64,000 nt of DNA from Nothopassalora personata (GCA_033816765.1 CM066290.1:1116001-1180000); one strand, 5' to 3'. Numbered from the stretch's first letter, positions 10,740 through 24,016 are shown. The notes: generated by a model from the letters alone, not told the origin. A program made the numbers and translations.

Positions 10740-11814
10740 TAAGCATTACTAACGATAATAGTGTTTCGAACTAAGATTATCGTTAATAGGTATAAGATAG
10801 ATGCTATAATAGATTCCGGAGTAAGCGGAAACTTTACCTCCGAATTATTTATTATAAGACATAGGATCGCTACCTATAAGAAGGAAGAGGGTTATAAATT
10901 AATTACGGTAGACGGATTATCCTTACCTAGTATAGAGCGCGAGACGATACCGCTACTACTTACTATCTAACGGTACTACGAGGAGATTATCTTAGATATT
11001 ACTAACATAGCTAGTTATAACATCGTACTAGGTATGCCTTAGTTAAGAAAGCATAACCTAGCAATCGACTAGAGAAGAGGAGTACTTACATTTAGGGAAT
11101 GCGATTGCGTTATCGACATTTGGCCTACGTAGCGGTAGCGTTCGCTAGTAGATAAGGTAAAGAGACAGCTAAATAGGATATAGCTTACGCCGAATAGAAG
11201 GATAGAAGAACCACCTTCGACCGGGATAGACACTAGCGTAGGGCCGCCGGGTTACGAACTTACTAGTAGTAATAGAAGTAACGTACTATCGAAGGATACT
11301 AACATCTTAGAGTTAAGTATTCCTAAAGAGTATCGTAAGTAGTCGCGACTCTTTAAAGAGGAAAGAGGTAAGGATGCCTTACCTAAGTACTAACTATAGG
11401 ATTATAAGATTAACATTTAGCTAGGGAAAGAGCCTCTATAGGGACCCCTATATTAAATGTCTAAGAAAGAGCTATAGACCCTACGAGAATAGCTAAAGGA
11501 GAAGCTAGCTAAAGGATAGATAAGAAGATTTACCTTAAGTGTAGGAACTCTATATATATTCGTTCTAAAAGTAAACGGGAAGTTACGACTCGTATAAGAC
11601 TATAGGAAGTTAAACGAGATTACGATTAAGAACCGATACCCGCTACCTAACATCGAAGAAGCATAAGATAGATTAACCGGATTAGACTAGTATACGAAGA
11701 TTAACCTACGAGATACCTTCTACGCTATACAAATAGCGGAAGGAGAAGAATAGAAAACCGCTTTTAGAATAAGATACGGACTTTACGAATTCTTAGTTAT
11801 GCTAATAGGACTAA
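10740..11814 (+). pseudogene. Family B pol, first part (protease and start of RT)
   Basis: An open stretch at 10761–10970 carries the aspartic protease motif D-S-G-V-S-G-N-F. The N-terminal RT region follows at about 11340–11814, stopping where the nested LTR begins. The uninterrupted equivalent in element C (29800–29830) shows that the frame resumes at 18944. Confidence 0.8.
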
Positions 11815-12246
11815 TGTTATTGTCTCGTTCTAGGGCTAGTCTTAAAAGAGAGATAAGTTAAGTCACGCAGCGGTATTCTTTAGGGAGGCTAAAGCAAGCT
11901 AAGCGAAGATAAATAATAGGAATAAGAGTTGTATTCCAATTAGTAAGATAGTAACATAAGTTAAACGCGTTAGAACTATAAGGGTTTCTAGCGTTCCTAA
12001 ATACAAAGAAGGCTCGTATGCTATCCGGTGTTAGGCGTCCGTCTATCTACTCGACCGGTCGCCTAGTCGTGTAGTTATGTACGTCTATACGCTACTTCTA
12101 CGGTCGTGTTCGACTATACACTAAGCGCGCGGTCGTGCACGTAACCCGGACGTAGGGTCCCTTTCTCTTCCTAGCGATTAGTTCTTGTCTTCTAATTCTT
12201 CCTCCCTATACTACGTTCTATACCGTCCTTTATCCAAACCGTAACA
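11815..12246 (-). repeat. 3' LTR of nested element (432 bp)
   Basis: Nearly identical to 18512–18943. On the element strand it begins TGTTACGG and ends AATAACA. A pyrimidine run right of it is the complement of the polypurine tract. Confidence 0.9.
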
Positions 12247-12316
12247 CTATCCCCCTTCCTACTAAAACTCGTCCTCGAGTTTTCTTTTCTTCTTCTATAA
12301 GTTCCTATCTTTTACT

Positions 12317-12916
12317 ATAAGCGGCGAGTAGCTAATACGTTAGGAGCGCCGCAAACGTTAAGCACTAGGCATCGAAGCCGAGGGCCGCGAGATGCTATCC
12401 CTATGTTCTAGTTGCCGAAAGGCTAGAGTACCTAAAGGAAAGAAGAGTCCTCGTTATGTAGTAGATATGCGCTTTAGGTGTTATTTAGAGTGCGTTCGTA
12501 AGGGTGTTAAGTATAACGTAACTATTACGTAGACTAAGTAGGAGCGGCTTCGTAACTAGCGTCGAAAGCTAAAGCGAGAGCTTAATGAGGCTAAAGAGAA
12601 GGTAATAGAGGCGATGTTAAAGGTGCATCGTCTTAGGAAACAGCTACGCGTTACTAAGGATAGGGAGGAAAAGGCGATAGCGAAGGATTTCGAGGATCTT
12701 CGCAGTTTACCGAGCGTAGGTGTCGATACCCTTTCCGCGCCTTCGTCCTATCTTCTCGTTCCTAAAGGTAGCCCCGAAGAGCTAGAGGGGGTTTTCTAGA
12801 TGTCGATTCCTTCCTAGGAGGACCTTTCGATAATTCCGGATAATGCCCTCTAGTTATATCCGACCCTTAAGGAAGCCGCAGTAGCTTCTTCGAGCGCTAG
12901 CTCCTCTAGTAGATAA
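12317..12916 (+). pseudogene. Antisense ORF of nested element: Cys-array plus coiled-coil protein (RIPed)
   Basis: A 200-codon plus-strand frame, opposite to the element's gag-pol, runs from an ATA that is probably a RIPed ATG. It is interrupted only by codons that RIP makes from Gln codons. It shows C-x2-C near residue 30, a further Cys site now read as Tyr, then C-x2-C-x6-C with RIPed positions. A long Arg/Lys/Glu/Leu heptad-rich coiled coil follows. The stretch 12614–12799 is still open. The same gene type lies in the same place in family B (21430–21939) and element C (39340–39888). A small DNA-binding-like protein is inferred; no function is known to me. Confidence 0.6.
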
Positions 12917-12975
12917 GTGTTAGTTTCTTATAGGAGATATATTTATGTAAGTTCTCCGTTTCCATTATTGAACCT

Positions 12976-13048
12976 AGTTATGTAGCTTAGTAGTAGAGCG
13001 TAAGCTGTCTATACTCTTAAGGTCGTAGGTTCGATTCCTATCTAGCTA
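12976..13048 (+). other. tRNA-like sequence (RIPed), antisense in nested element
   Basis: Carries an A-box-like TAGCTTAGTAG and a B box GGTTCGATTCC, with recognisable D and T arms. The acceptor stem is partly decayed. Two other copies of the same sequence are at 21287–21360 and 32159–32232, always antisense to gag-pol and between pol and the antisense ORF. Confidence 0.6.
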
Positions 13049-13099
13049 CTTTCTAGTAGATTAGTCTCTAACGCGGGGGTTAGTCTACTAGACCGTTTT

Positions 13100-16000
13100 T
13101 TGTATTCCTAGAGCCTTTACTAACAGTTTCGTAGGTTTTGTTTTAGTTCCTAGGTATTTTCTAATTCGTCGTATCCTTTCTACTTAACAAGGTATCGCTA
13201 ACCTTTCTTATCAAGGATCTTTTCAACCTTAAATTCGTTTTCTACTTCCGGCTCGAAATAGAAGCTTTCCTAGTAGGGTGTTTTAGTGTCCGCGGGTTCC
13301 AACTTAGAGATATAGAAGACTAGGTAGATTTTTGCGTCTAGTAGTAGTCGTAGGCGGTAGTTAACTAGTCCTATAACTTTGTCGATGAAAAATGGTCCGA
13401 CCTTAACGTAATCTAGTTTCTTAGTCTATCTTCTTATTCTTAAGTTTTTTGTAAGGAGATAGACCTTATCCCCCTCTTTTAGTAGAGGTACCATTTTTCT
13501 TATGTCCTGCCGTTATTAAGATAGTTTTTGTTATATATCTTCGATCGCCTTACGTGTTTCTTTATGTACTTCCTTAAGAGTGTCCGTCGTCACGATCGCT
13601 CTTTCGGCTTATAGGTAGGATCTAGGTGTTCTAAATAGGTTAGGATCTTTACTACAGTTCGCATAAAATAGCGTCGTTGAAGTTGTCTCTAATTTGTAAT
13701 TGTTTAGTACAATCTGCGCTATTAGCAGTAATAAAACCTAGTTGTCTTATGCATAATTAATGTAGTGTCGTAGGTATTGTTCTAGCGTTTAATTTATCCT
13801 TTCGGTTTGTCCGTCTATTTCCGGATAATATGCTATTGACAGCTTATGTTTAATTCCGATCGTTCCTATAAGCGTCTTCTAGTAGTTTAATGTAAATAGC
13901 TTATCTCTGTCCGTTATAAACGCTTAAGGGAATCCGTAGTATCGGATAAGTCTATCTAGTACGAGGTATCCGAGCTGCTCTACATTATATGTCTCTAATG
14001 TAGGAATAAAGTGTACATACTTCGTAAGTCTATTAACTATAACTAGTATTATATCGTATAGTTATTTCGTAACTTAATCCTTTAACGGTAGGAGTTTCGT
14101 AATAAAGTCTATTATAACTTCGTCCTATAGTTTCGTCGGTAGTGTCCTAAACTATAGGTGACCGTATTTTGTATGTCTCGCAGCCTTGTTTCGTTAGTAG
14201 TATACGTATTGTCTAATATAGCGTAACACCTTAAGTCTTATCTATAGGAATAAGAAACTGCGTTATATTAGGTCTATTGTTTTCGAAGTTCTAGGATGTC
14301 TATAAGTTAGTCCGTCGTAATGTTGTCGTATGTATTCTTCTTCTTAATCTTTAGGTACTTAGTATTTCCCTTACGATATAGGGAATTGTTCGTCCCTATC
14401 GCCTAATATCCGTACGATGTTATTGAATTCTTTCGTGTTAGCACTAAGACTTCCGTCGAGGTTTGTCTTTAATATTTTATGTTGTACTAGTTTCTTTCCT
14501 TCTATGTAGTCGCTTCTTCGGCTTAGCGCGTCGGCGCGGCTATTCTCTCGTCCTAGAGTATATTTAATTTCGAACTTATACTGTCCTAGTAACTCCGACT
14601 AGCGGGCTTGCCTTCGGGTAAGTTCTTTCGTCGTCGTGAAGTACGTAAGATTCTTATAGTTAGAAAGAATCGTTAACTTCGGTAGGCCCTCGATATATAC
14701 TCTCTAATGTTACATAGTAGTAATAATAGCTAGAAGCTCTTTATTATAGATGTCGTAGTTCTATTCCGCTATAGTTATTTTCCGGGAGTAATAGGCTACT
14801 AGGTGTCTCTACCTATCGTGTGTCTATGTTAGACACGCGCCTATTACTATATTAGACGCATCGGTCTCGATGTAGACTTCCTTACTACTATCGAATAATC
14901 GAAGCGTAGGGGCTAAAGCGCATTGTTCCTTAAGTTTCTTAAACGCTTTAATCTGTTTCTTTCCCTATTTCTAGGTAACGTCTTTTCTTATAAGCATCGT
15001 TATTAGTACTACTGTCTTTACGTAGTCCTTAATGAATTTCCGGTTATAGTTCGCTAGTCTAAGGAATAATTGTACGTCCTTAACTGTTTTTAGTTCTAGC
15101 TATTCTCTAATTGACTATGTCTTCGTAGGGTCGATCGTTATCCCTGTAGTACTAATAATAAAGCCTAAGAATTTAACTTCTTTCTTATGGAATTCGCATT
15201 TCTCGGGTACCGTCTTGAATCCTAATTGCGTAAGTCGTTCGAAGACGTCTTAGACTTGTCTTATATGTTTCTATAGGGATCCTTTTGTATAGACTAGTAT
15301 GTCGTCTATATAGGCGATAACGTATACGTCGAGTAGGTCTCTAAGTGTTTCGTTAACAAGGTCCTAGTAGGATACGGGTGCGTTAGTTAATCCTATTAGC
15401 ATAACTAAGAATTCGTAAAGTCCGTATCTTGTCCTAAAGGCGGTTTTCTATTCTTCTCCTTCTACTACTCGTATAGCATAAAAGGCATCTCGTAGGTCAA
15501 TCTTCGTGTACTAGTCTAATCCGGTTAATCTATCTTATGCTTCTTCGATGTTAGGTAGCGGGTATCGGTTCTTAATCGTAATCTCGTTTAACTTCCTATA
15601 GTCCTATACGAGTCGTAACTTCCCGTTTGCTTTTAGAACGAATATGCATAGAGTTCCTACACTTAAGGTGGATCTTCTTATCTATCCTTTAGCTAGCTTC
15701 TCCTTTAGCTATTCTCGTAGGGTCTATAGCTCTTTCTTAGACATTCAATATAGGGGTCCCTATAGAGGCTCTTTCCCTAGCTAAATGTTAATCTTATAAT
15801 CCTATAGGCGGTGCTTAGGTAAGGCGGTCTTGCCTCTCTCCTCTTTAAAGAGTCGCAACTACTTGCGATACTCCTTAGGAATACTTAACTCTAAGATGTT
15901 AGTATTCTTCGATAGTGCGTTACTTCTATCACTTCTAGTAACTTCGTAACCCGGCGGCCCTATGCTAGTGTCTATCCCGGTCGAAGGTAGTTCTTCTATC

Positions 16001-16750
16001 CTTCTATTCGGCGTAAGCTATATCTTATTTAGCTGTTTCCTTACCTTATCTACTAGTAAACGCTACTACTGCGTATGCTAAATGTCGATAACGCAATCAC
16101 ATTCCCTAAATGTAAGTACTCCTCTTCTCTAGTCGATTACTAGATTATGCTTTCTTAACTAAGGCATACCTAATACTATGTTATAACTAGCTATATTAGT
16201 AACATCTAAGGTAATATTCTCGTAGTGCTATTAGATAGCTAGTAGTAATAGTATCGTCTCCTATTCTACGCTAGGTAACGATGATCCGTTTACCGCGACT
16301 AACTCGTAACCCTATTTCTTCTTTAGGGTAGCGAACCCGTTTCTTCTTACGAAAGACTCGGAGATAAAATTCCCCGCTACTCCTAAGTCGATTATAACAC
16401 TAGTCTTATGTCCGTTAACGATTGCTTATGTCTAGAAAACTATGTTTAATATCGATGCGTAAGCCTAAGTATTGTATAACTCCCTTTAGTCGCTTATTCC
16501 TAGGGAGCCGATCCTTTTCCCGAATAGTATATAGTTTGCTATGCTTCGTGCCTAGAGGCTTCGGCTAGAACCTATAGCCCGTTACCCTATGTCTACACTT
16601 ATAGTCTATTACGTTCCTAGATCTTCTACGATTCTAAGTAGAGAGCCCGTACATGCTATACTACTGTTCGTAGTTCGTTTAAGACGAAAGTTCCTACCGG
16701 TGTTAGGTATCCGGTATCCGTTATTCGGCTTCCTATAGGTAGTCGTTTGA
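13100..16750 (-). pseudogene. Pol remnant of nested element
   Basis: Minus-strand pol, read right to left: protease near 16100–16420, RT about 15050–15750 (YxDD region near 15300), RNase H about 14550–14950, integrase about 13350–14400, chromodomain near 13130–13260. Numerous RIP-type stop codons. On the plus strand TG is kept more often than CA, so the mutations fall mainly on one strand. Confidence 0.8.
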
Positions 16751-16879
16751 TAACCGCTTTAGCTAAGTTCTTAGTATTGTTTATAGTTAGGTAGCCCTAT
16801 ACTATGCCCCTTATTGTGTCGAGTGTCTTATCGAATTCGTTAGGGTTTAGGTATCGTTTCCCTATGAACTTTAGTAGGA

Positions 16880-18490
16880 ATTCTTCGTGCCTTCGTTAGA
16901 GGTAGATAATTAACTTATAGAGTTTCTTTAGCGCATCTACCGTGAATGTATATACTTCGTTTTCGTCGTCGGTATCGCTCTCTTCTTCTTCGGATAAGTC
17001 CTCGCTTAACTCCTCCGGTACGTAATCTTCTTCGATAGTATCTAGTTCGTTTGTTTATTGTTCTAGTGCTAGTAACTAGCGTCCGTCCTATTCTAGATCC
17101 TAGTTTTCTTTATTATCGTTATCGAAGCAAGATTCGTCTATATCCACTTCTTAGAGCTTATTTTGTCCGTACTAAGCTCCTAGGGTTCCTACCGGTTGTC
17201 GTAGCTAGTACCCTACGCCTAACTTAGCGTCGTAGTAGGTTTAACACGAGTCCTAGTAATAGAATCGCTAGTAAAGGCTTCCGTAACCGTGTCGAGATTC
17301 CTTCTCAACTTTATAGTTAACTCCTCGTGCTATTATGCTAAACAATCTAATAGTCTTTAATTGTTAGTTATTCGGTAGTAGTATATGTTGTTAAACATAG
17401 TATCCTCCTCGTCCTTATAAGGGGTCTAGGAGAGGCGTCGCAACCCGGTTACTATCCTTCTCCTCTACTCTCTAGGTATAGTTAAATTGTCGGGGTCTAA
17501 CACTACTCCTAGATTTGTCCACCTTTAGTTGCATTATATTAAACTGCTCGCGGCGCACTATATTTTTACCGCGGCAATCCCGCGCTATATAGCCTTCCTT
17601 ACTATAGGTATAGTATATAAGTTTTCCTTTTCCTTTAAAGGGCTTTCCGTAGCCCCTACTCTTATCGATCCTCCGTCCTCGTTAGGTAACGTCTAGTTCC
17701 ATTAGCTATAGTCTATAGTAGGGCTAGCTTTGTCGTAAGAATTCTCCCTTCGTAACGTATCCTCCTAAGGGTCTACGATCCGGAGCGTATCCTACTATAC
17801 CTCCTACTTTAGAGTCGTATTTCTTTTCCTAGTATCGTTCCTAGAGCTAGTTATCGATATTAATCGACGCCTTTATTAGCTCTTCGAGGTTAGTAATCTG
17901 TCCCCCGTGTCTTATTAACTTATCCTTAACGGAGTTCTTAAGTCTACGTCGGAATATAGTTATTAACGCCGTCTAGTCCCATCTAGTAATTTATCCGTAT
18001 TCTTCGAATTTGGCGGCATACTCTAAAGTAGACGTCTTCTGCTTTAGGTGTTAAATGATTTGTATAGCCTGTTAGACTTCGTTCGAGGTTCTAAAGATTA
18101 ACTTTATCTTATCTTTAAAGAGGGTGTAGCTCCTAAACATTCTAGTAGGGTCTAATCGTCCTATACCTTTAAGGTATTCCTTAAGGTAAGGTTTGATCTA
18201 GTTCTACGCACTTCCGCAAAGGTACGTAATAGTAAAGATAGTTCTTTTATTAGCATCGACTAGGTTGAACATAAGATATATATCTATCTAATTAACCTAG
18301 TCGTCGAACTTAGCTCTGTCTCCGTAGAAGAGGTCTAGCTTAGTAGCCTTAACGTCGTTCTTCCTTAGAGTAGGCTCGTTATCGTTATTAGACTTATCGT
18401 CCTTCGTGGTAGTCTATTGTAGTAGCGCACGGCGGGTGCTTCCTACTTCGCTAGGGGCGGGTGTTCCCCTACTAGCTGCTTAAGTAGCGC
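16880..18490 (-). pseudogene. Gag remnant of nested element
   Basis: Minus-strand Gag: capsid-like region at about 17850–18400, zinc-knuckle region near 17560–17590, then an acidic stretch near 16950–17160. It parallels the gag of element C closely. Confidence 0.7.
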
Positions 18491-18511
18491 TTATCCTAAG
18501 GGCGTTCAAAG

Positions 18512-18943
18512 TGTTATTATCTCGTTCTAGGGCTAGTCTTAAAAGAGAGATAAGTTAAGTTACGTAGCGGTATTCTTTAGAGAGGCTAAAGTAAGCTAAG
18601 CGAAGATAAATAATAGGAATAAGAGTTGTATTCCAATTAGTAAGATAGTAACATAAGTTAAACGCGTTAGAACTATAAGGGTTTCTAGCGTTCCTAAATA
18701 CAAAGAAGGCTCGTATGCTATCCGGTGTTAGGCGTCCGTCTATCTACTCGACCGGTCGCCTAGTCGTGTAGTTATGTACGTCTATACGCTACTTCTACGG
18801 TCGTGTTCGACTATGCACTAAGCGCGCGGTCGTGCACTTAACCCGGACGTAGGGTCCCTTTCTTTTCCTAGCGATTAGTTCTTGTCTTCTAATTCTTCCT
18901 CCCTATACTACGTCCTATACCGTCCTTTATCTGAACCGTAACA
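18512..18943 (-). repeat. 5' LTR of nested element (432 bp)
   Basis: Pairs with 11815–12246. Immediately left (downstream for the element) at 18499–18511 is the primer-binding region, complementary to a GCGTTYAA stretch inside this LTR. Confidence 0.9.
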
Positions 18944-21210
18944 ACTAACTAACGCACCCGCATCCTATTAGGACCTTATTAACGAAACACTTAGAGACCT
19001 ACTTAACGTATGCGTTATCGCTTATATAGACGACATATTAGTCTATACGAAATGATCCCTTTAGAATTACATAAAGCAAGTCTAGGACGTATTTAAACGA
19101 CTTACGCGTTTAGGATTTAAGATAGTACCCGAGAAATGCGAATTCTATAAGAAAGAAGTTAAATTCTTAGGCTTTATTATTAGCACTATAGGGATAACGA
19201 TCGACCCTACGAAGACATAGTTAATTAGAGAATAGCTAGAACTAAAAATAGTTAAGGACGTATAATTATTCCTTAGACTAGCGAAATACAACCGGAAATT
19301 TATTACGGACTACGTAAAGATAACAGTACTAATAACGATGCTTATAAGAAAAGACGTTACCTAGAAATAGGGAAAGGAATAGATTAAAGCGTTTAAGAAG
19401 CTTAAGGAACAATACGCTTTAGCCCCTACGCTTCGACTATTCGATAGTAGTAAGAAAGTCTACATCGAGACTAATACGTCTAATATAGTAATAGGCGCGT
19501 GTCTAACATAGATACACGATAGGTAGAGATACCTAGTAGCCTATTACTCCCGGAAAATAACTATAGCGGAATAGAACTACGACATCTATAATAAAGAGCT
19601 TCTAGCTATTGTTACTACTATATAACATTAGAGAGTATATATCGAGGGCCTACCGAAGTTAACGATTCTTTCTAACTATAAGAATCTTACGTACTTCACG
19701 ACGACGAAAGAACTTACCCGAAGGCAAGCCCGCTAGTCGGAGTTACTAGGACAGTATAAGTTCGAAATTAAATATACTCTAGGACGAGAGAATAGCCGCG
19801 CCGACGCGCTAAGCCGAAGAAGCGACTATATAGAAGAAAAAGAACTAGTGCAACATAAAGTACTAAAAACGAACCCCGACGGAAGTCTTAGCGCTAACAC
19901 GAGAGAATTTAATAACATCGTACGGATATTAGGCGATAAGGACGAACAATTCCCTATATCGTAAGGAAAATACAAGGTACTAAAGGATCGAGAAGAAGAA
20001 TACATACGACAACATTACGACGGACTAACTTATAGACACCCTAGAACTTTAAAGACAATAGACCTAATATAACGCAGTTTCTTATTTCTATAGATAAGAC
20101 TTAAGGTGTTACGCTACATTAAACGATGCGTACACTACTAACGAAATAAGGCTACGAGACATACAAAATACGGTTACCTATAGTTTAGGACACTACCGAC
20201 GAAACTATAGGACGAAGTTATAATAGACTTTATTACGAAACTCCTACCGTTAAGAGATTAAGTTACGAGATAACTATACGACATAATACTAGTTATAGTT
20301 GATAGACTTATAAAATACGTATACTTTATTCCTACATTAGAGATATATAATGTAGAGCAGCTCGGATACCTCGTACTAGATAGACTTATCCGATACTACG
20401 GATTCCCTTAAACGTTTATAATAGATAGAGATAAGCTATTTACATCGAACTACTAGAAAACGCTTATAGGAACGATTAGAATAAGACATAAGCTGTCTAT
20501 AGCATATTATCTAGAAATAGACGGACAAACGGAGAGGATAAATTAAACACTCGAGCAATACCTACGACACTACATTAACTACGTATAAGACAACTAGGCT
20601 TTATTACTGCTAATAGCGTAGATTGCACTAAATAACTACAAATCGGAGACAACTTTAACGACACTATTCTATACGAACTTTAGTAAAGATCCTAATCTAT
20701 TTAGAACACCTAGATCTTACCTATAAGCCGAAAGAGCAATTGTAACGACGGATACTCTTAAGGAAGTGTATAAAGAAACACGTAAAGCGATCAAAGATGC
20801 ATAATAAAAACTGTCTTAATAACGGTAGGATATAAGAAAAATAGCACCTCTACTAAAAGAGGGGGATAAGGTCTATCTTCTTATAAAAAACTTAAGAACA
20901 AGAAGATAGACTAAGAAACTAGATTACGTTAAGGTCGGACTATTTTTCATCGATAAAGTTATAGGACTAGTTAATTACCGCCTACGACTACTACTAGACG
21001 CAAAAATCCACCTAGTCTTCCACATCTCTAAGTTAGAACCCGTAGACACCGAAACACCCTACTAGGAAAGCTTCTATTTCGAGCTAGAAGTAGAAAACGA
21101 ATTTAAAGTCGAAAAAATCCTAGATAAGAAAGGTTAGCGATACCTTATTAAGTAGAAAGAATACGACGAATTAGAAAATACCTAGGAACTAAAACAAAAC
21201 CTATAAAACT
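18944..21210 (+). pseudogene. Family B pol, second part (RT, RNase H, integrase, chromodomain)
   Basis: Resumes the RT exactly after the nested element. YIDDIL is readable at about 19020–19042. RNase H is at about 19430–19830, the integrase zinc site and core at about 20030–20580, and a chromodomain near 21090–21200 whose Trp codons have become TAG. It is homologous throughout to 29815–32090 of element C. Confidence 0.85.
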
Positions 21211-21286
21211 ATTAGTAAAAGATCCGATAATACTAAAAATGAGTCCGCCAATATAACTAACGACAATCGATCTCTCGGCCGACGAG

Positions 21287-21360
21287 CGACTAGGGTAGAA
21301 ATCGAACCTACGACCTTAAGAGTATAGATAGCTTACGCTCTACTACTAAGCTACCTAGCC
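21287..21360 (-). other. tRNA-like sequence, antisense in family B element
   Basis: 74 nt on the minus strand. It has a 7-bp acceptor stem (GGCTAGG with CTAGTC-type partner), a D arm, a T arm with TTCGATT loop and a G discriminator. The segment between D and T arms does not form a normal 5-bp/7-nt anticodon arm. Same length as the copy at 32159–32232. Confidence 0.6.
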
Positions 21361-21429
21361 AATTAATAAGAATAGGGACATAACTTATAAATAAATACCC
21401 TAATAAGTCTCTACCCCTAGGGACTCGCC

Positions 21430-21939
21430 CTAAGGCTCCGCTCTAGAAAGCGCCGCCTAGTTATTTACGGGCATCTCTAGGATATCCGAGAAAGAAACTA
21501 GCGAAGGCGACACCTCTACCCCCGACGCCCGCTTAAGAGACGCTAGCTCCTCGCGCGCCTCTTCCTCCTCGAGCTCCTCTAACTCCTTAGCGACGGCATC
21601 GTCGGTGCGACGCTTAGCTAATCGTAGCTATTTCCGAAGACGGATCTTACGCATCTTTAGCCGCACCTCCTCCTCTTTAATCCTCTTAAGCTCTAGCTTA
21701 AGATTATCGCGCGAATCGCGAAGACGTTCCTACTCCGGACGAGAAAGACGTATATCGTAATCCTTATAGCCTTTTCGAATATAGGCCGAACACTTTCTAG
21801 ACCGAGAACCTATAATACACTTTACTACTACGCCCGAGGATCGAGACTTCTAACAATTCGTGTATAGAGCTATTTCGATACTAGAAATTTTAGTATCCTA
21901 AGTAAGTCGTTAACGGCGTTTATAGGAGGAAGAAGACAT
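21430..21939 (-). pseudogene. Antisense ORF of family B element: Cys-array plus coiled coil (RIPed)
   Basis: A 170-codon minus-strand frame starting M-S-S-S-S, with stops only of RIP kind. The array reads (C/Y)-x2-C-x11-C-x8-C-x2-(C/Y)-x7-(C/Y), where Tyr codons are TAT that RIP produces from TGT. A strongly charged coiled coil of about 70 residues follows. The start resembles the element C copy (39888). It lies between the tRNA-like sequence and the 3' LTR, opposite to gag-pol. Confidence 0.6.
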
Positions 21940-22012
21940 AGTTAACTATTACTATAAGAGATAATAACGGCTTAAGAAGCTTCGGGACGAAGCTAGGCTA
22001 AGAAGGGGATAG

Positions 22013-22416
22013 TGTTACGGAATAATTCCTATAGACCCTAGAATTATAACGATAAGACGAACACGTAACTTATCCTACCTAAGCGCTTAGACTTAGAGCA
22101 ATTAGACTGCTTATGCTTAGACTAATTAGACTGCTTATACTTAGAATAATTAGACTAATTACCGAGATCTACGAATCTCCTTTATATTTAGGAACGCTAA
22201 GAACCCCTTATAGTTTCGAGGCGTTTAACTTACTGTTTAATATTACTATTTAGAATACACTATAACCTAACCTCTACCTTACTGCTACTTAGTCTTTACA
22301 AGACAAGACAGCTACTGCTTTATTACTCTCCCTTAACTTCTTATCGGCCCAAGAACAAACCCGATTAAGCTTATCTTCTTAACTTGTAATATTATTAGGT
22401 TATACTAAACCTAATA
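22013..22416 (+). repeat. Family B 3' LTR (404 bp)
   Basis: Begins TGTTACGG, preceded by the polypurine run AAGAAGGGG. Same length as the 5' LTR at 8278. Confidence 0.85.
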
Positions 22417-24016
22417 CCTAGTCCTCTACCTTTTCCCTATTTGCCCTTCTTAGTTAAAGCCTCGATAGTTTCTAACCTACGAACCGCTTACGCGTTACGG
22501 TCTTTCTATAGGTATCTATTCCGGCACTCCGTCTTATAGTAACCCTTCCTACCGTAGCCGTAGTACTCTACTTTCGACTTCTAGCTAGTTAAAGATAAGC
22601 TACCGGCGTCTCGCTACTAACTCGTACCCGAGGCGCCCGGTACTTAACTCTACTTCTATTACTTTAGGCGATCGGCCCGCTTATGTACGCCCTTAGCTTT
22701 ACGCTTACGACGTATATACTACCCGCGGTCGTGCCCTCCGCTACTACCTCGGCGCTCGGTACTTTTAATGCGCGAGGCTAGGACTACTAGGTCTTCTCTA
22801 GTCGTAGGGATATTATAGTAGCTAACGATAGCGGACCGTAAGCGAGGCGTAAGCTTTGCTAGTAGGTACCGTATACGTTACGCTTCCGAGTAGTTACCTA
22901 ACTAGTCCTCTATAACATCTAGCTTAGTCGCGAACTGTCGCGCTATCTAGTTATCCTTCTATCTCGTAACCTCGTACTCTAACATAACGTTAAGTACGCG
23001 ATTTATAGGATCGCCGTATACGTCTCGGTAGAACTCCTTAAAGTCCTAGTATATATACCCTATAAGGTTAACGGCGCTATAGTTAGTATACTATCGCTCG
23101 CTTACCTCTCCGCTAAGGTACATAACCCTATATAGGACCTTTAATTCGTCTATCGCGTATATAGTGCCTAAGAGGGCGAAGATAAGTAAGAGCTCCCGAA
23201 GGAATACCCTTACCTTCCTTATCGAATCCCCTCTAAAAGGCGTCGGCTCTTTTAGACGCGGTCGCGTCGTATACGCTACGGCCGCGCCTCGTACTATAAG
23301 ATTATCGTTAGTAGTTATAGAGATAGAGGTAGGGGTTTATTACGGAATAATTCCTATAGACCCTAGAATTATAACGATAAGACGAACACGTAACTTATCC
23401 TACCTAAGCGCTTAGACTTAGAGCAATTAGACTGCTTATGCTTAGACTAATTAGACTGCTTATGCTTAGAATAATTAGACTAATTACTAAGATCTACGAA
23501 TCTCCTTTATATTTAGGAACGCTAAGAACCCCTTATAGTTTCGAGGCGTTTAACTTACTGTTTAACATTACTGTTTAGAATATACTATAACCTAACCTCT
23601 ACCTTACTACTACTTAGTCTTTATAAGACAAGACAGCTACTGCTTTATTACTCTCCCTTAACTTCTTATCGGCCCGAGAACAAACCCGATTAAGCTTGTC
23701 TTCTTAACTTGTAATATTATTAGGTTATACTAAACCTAATAGGGTTGTAGTAGGGAGGTAATCTTCTCTCCTCTCTCCTATATGCTCTAGAGGCGGTACG
23801 CTTATAGCGCGTAAGATCTCTAGCCGCTCGATCTCCCGCTATATCTCTTACTCTTTAATCTTAGCCCGTAAGGCCTCTCTTCTCGTAACTAAGGCTATAC
23901 GACGCGCCTACTACTATGCTCTAGGGCTTAGGGGCGGCGTAGGCGACTCGCTATCGTATACGTCGCGATCGGGCTCTATAGCGTGTATAGATTGTAACGA
24001 AGGGAAGTTTTAGAAC
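22417..24016 (-). pseudogene. Family D gag remnant (minus), split by a solo LTR
   Basis: Reverse complement of 6369–7240 and beyond, interrupted by the family B solo LTR 23338–23741. It extends about 320 bases further into gag than the plus copy. The 5' LTR of this minus D copy is 24017–24214. Confidence 0.6.
23338..23741 (+). repeat. Family B solo LTR, TSD gggtt
   Basis: 404 bp, same as the other B LTRs. The flanks 23333–23337 and 23742–23746 are both gggtt, and the empty site is seen in the other D gag copy near 6640. It is therefore a solo LTR left by LTR–LTR recombination. Confidence 0.88.

Larger units (their letters stand above)
11815..18943 (-). mobile_element. Nested gypsy retrotransposon (minus), RIPed, 432-bp LTRs, TSD actaa
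   Basis: Inserted in the family B RT. The left flank 11810–11814 and right flank 18944–18948 are both actaa, so insertion made a 5-bp duplication. LTRs are 11815–12246 and 18512–18943. Interior on the minus strand: gag, protease, RT, RNase H, integrase, chromodomain. On the plus strand near the 3' LTR there are an antisense ORF and a tRNA-like sequence. Sequence after the 5' LTR matches element C, so the two share a family but differ in U3. Confidence 0.93.
8278..22416 (+). mobile_element. Family B Ty3/gypsy retrotransposon, RIPed, interrupted by a nested element
   Basis: Bounded by two direct 404-bp LTRs (8278–8681 and 22013–22416). Interior order: gag, protease, first part of RT, nested minus-strand element 11815–18943, rest of RT, RNase H, integrase, chromodomain, tRNA-like sequence, antisense ORF, polypurine tract, 3' LTR. 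The flanks are tctac and cctag, not a clean duplication, although both sides are family D sequence. That suggests a deletion or later rearrangement in D. CA and TG are strongly depleted. Confidence 0.85.

Noticed and set aside
8278..22416. Clean target duplication for the family B element
   Set aside because: Flanks tctac and cctag do not match; only partial similarity, so I do not claim a TSD.
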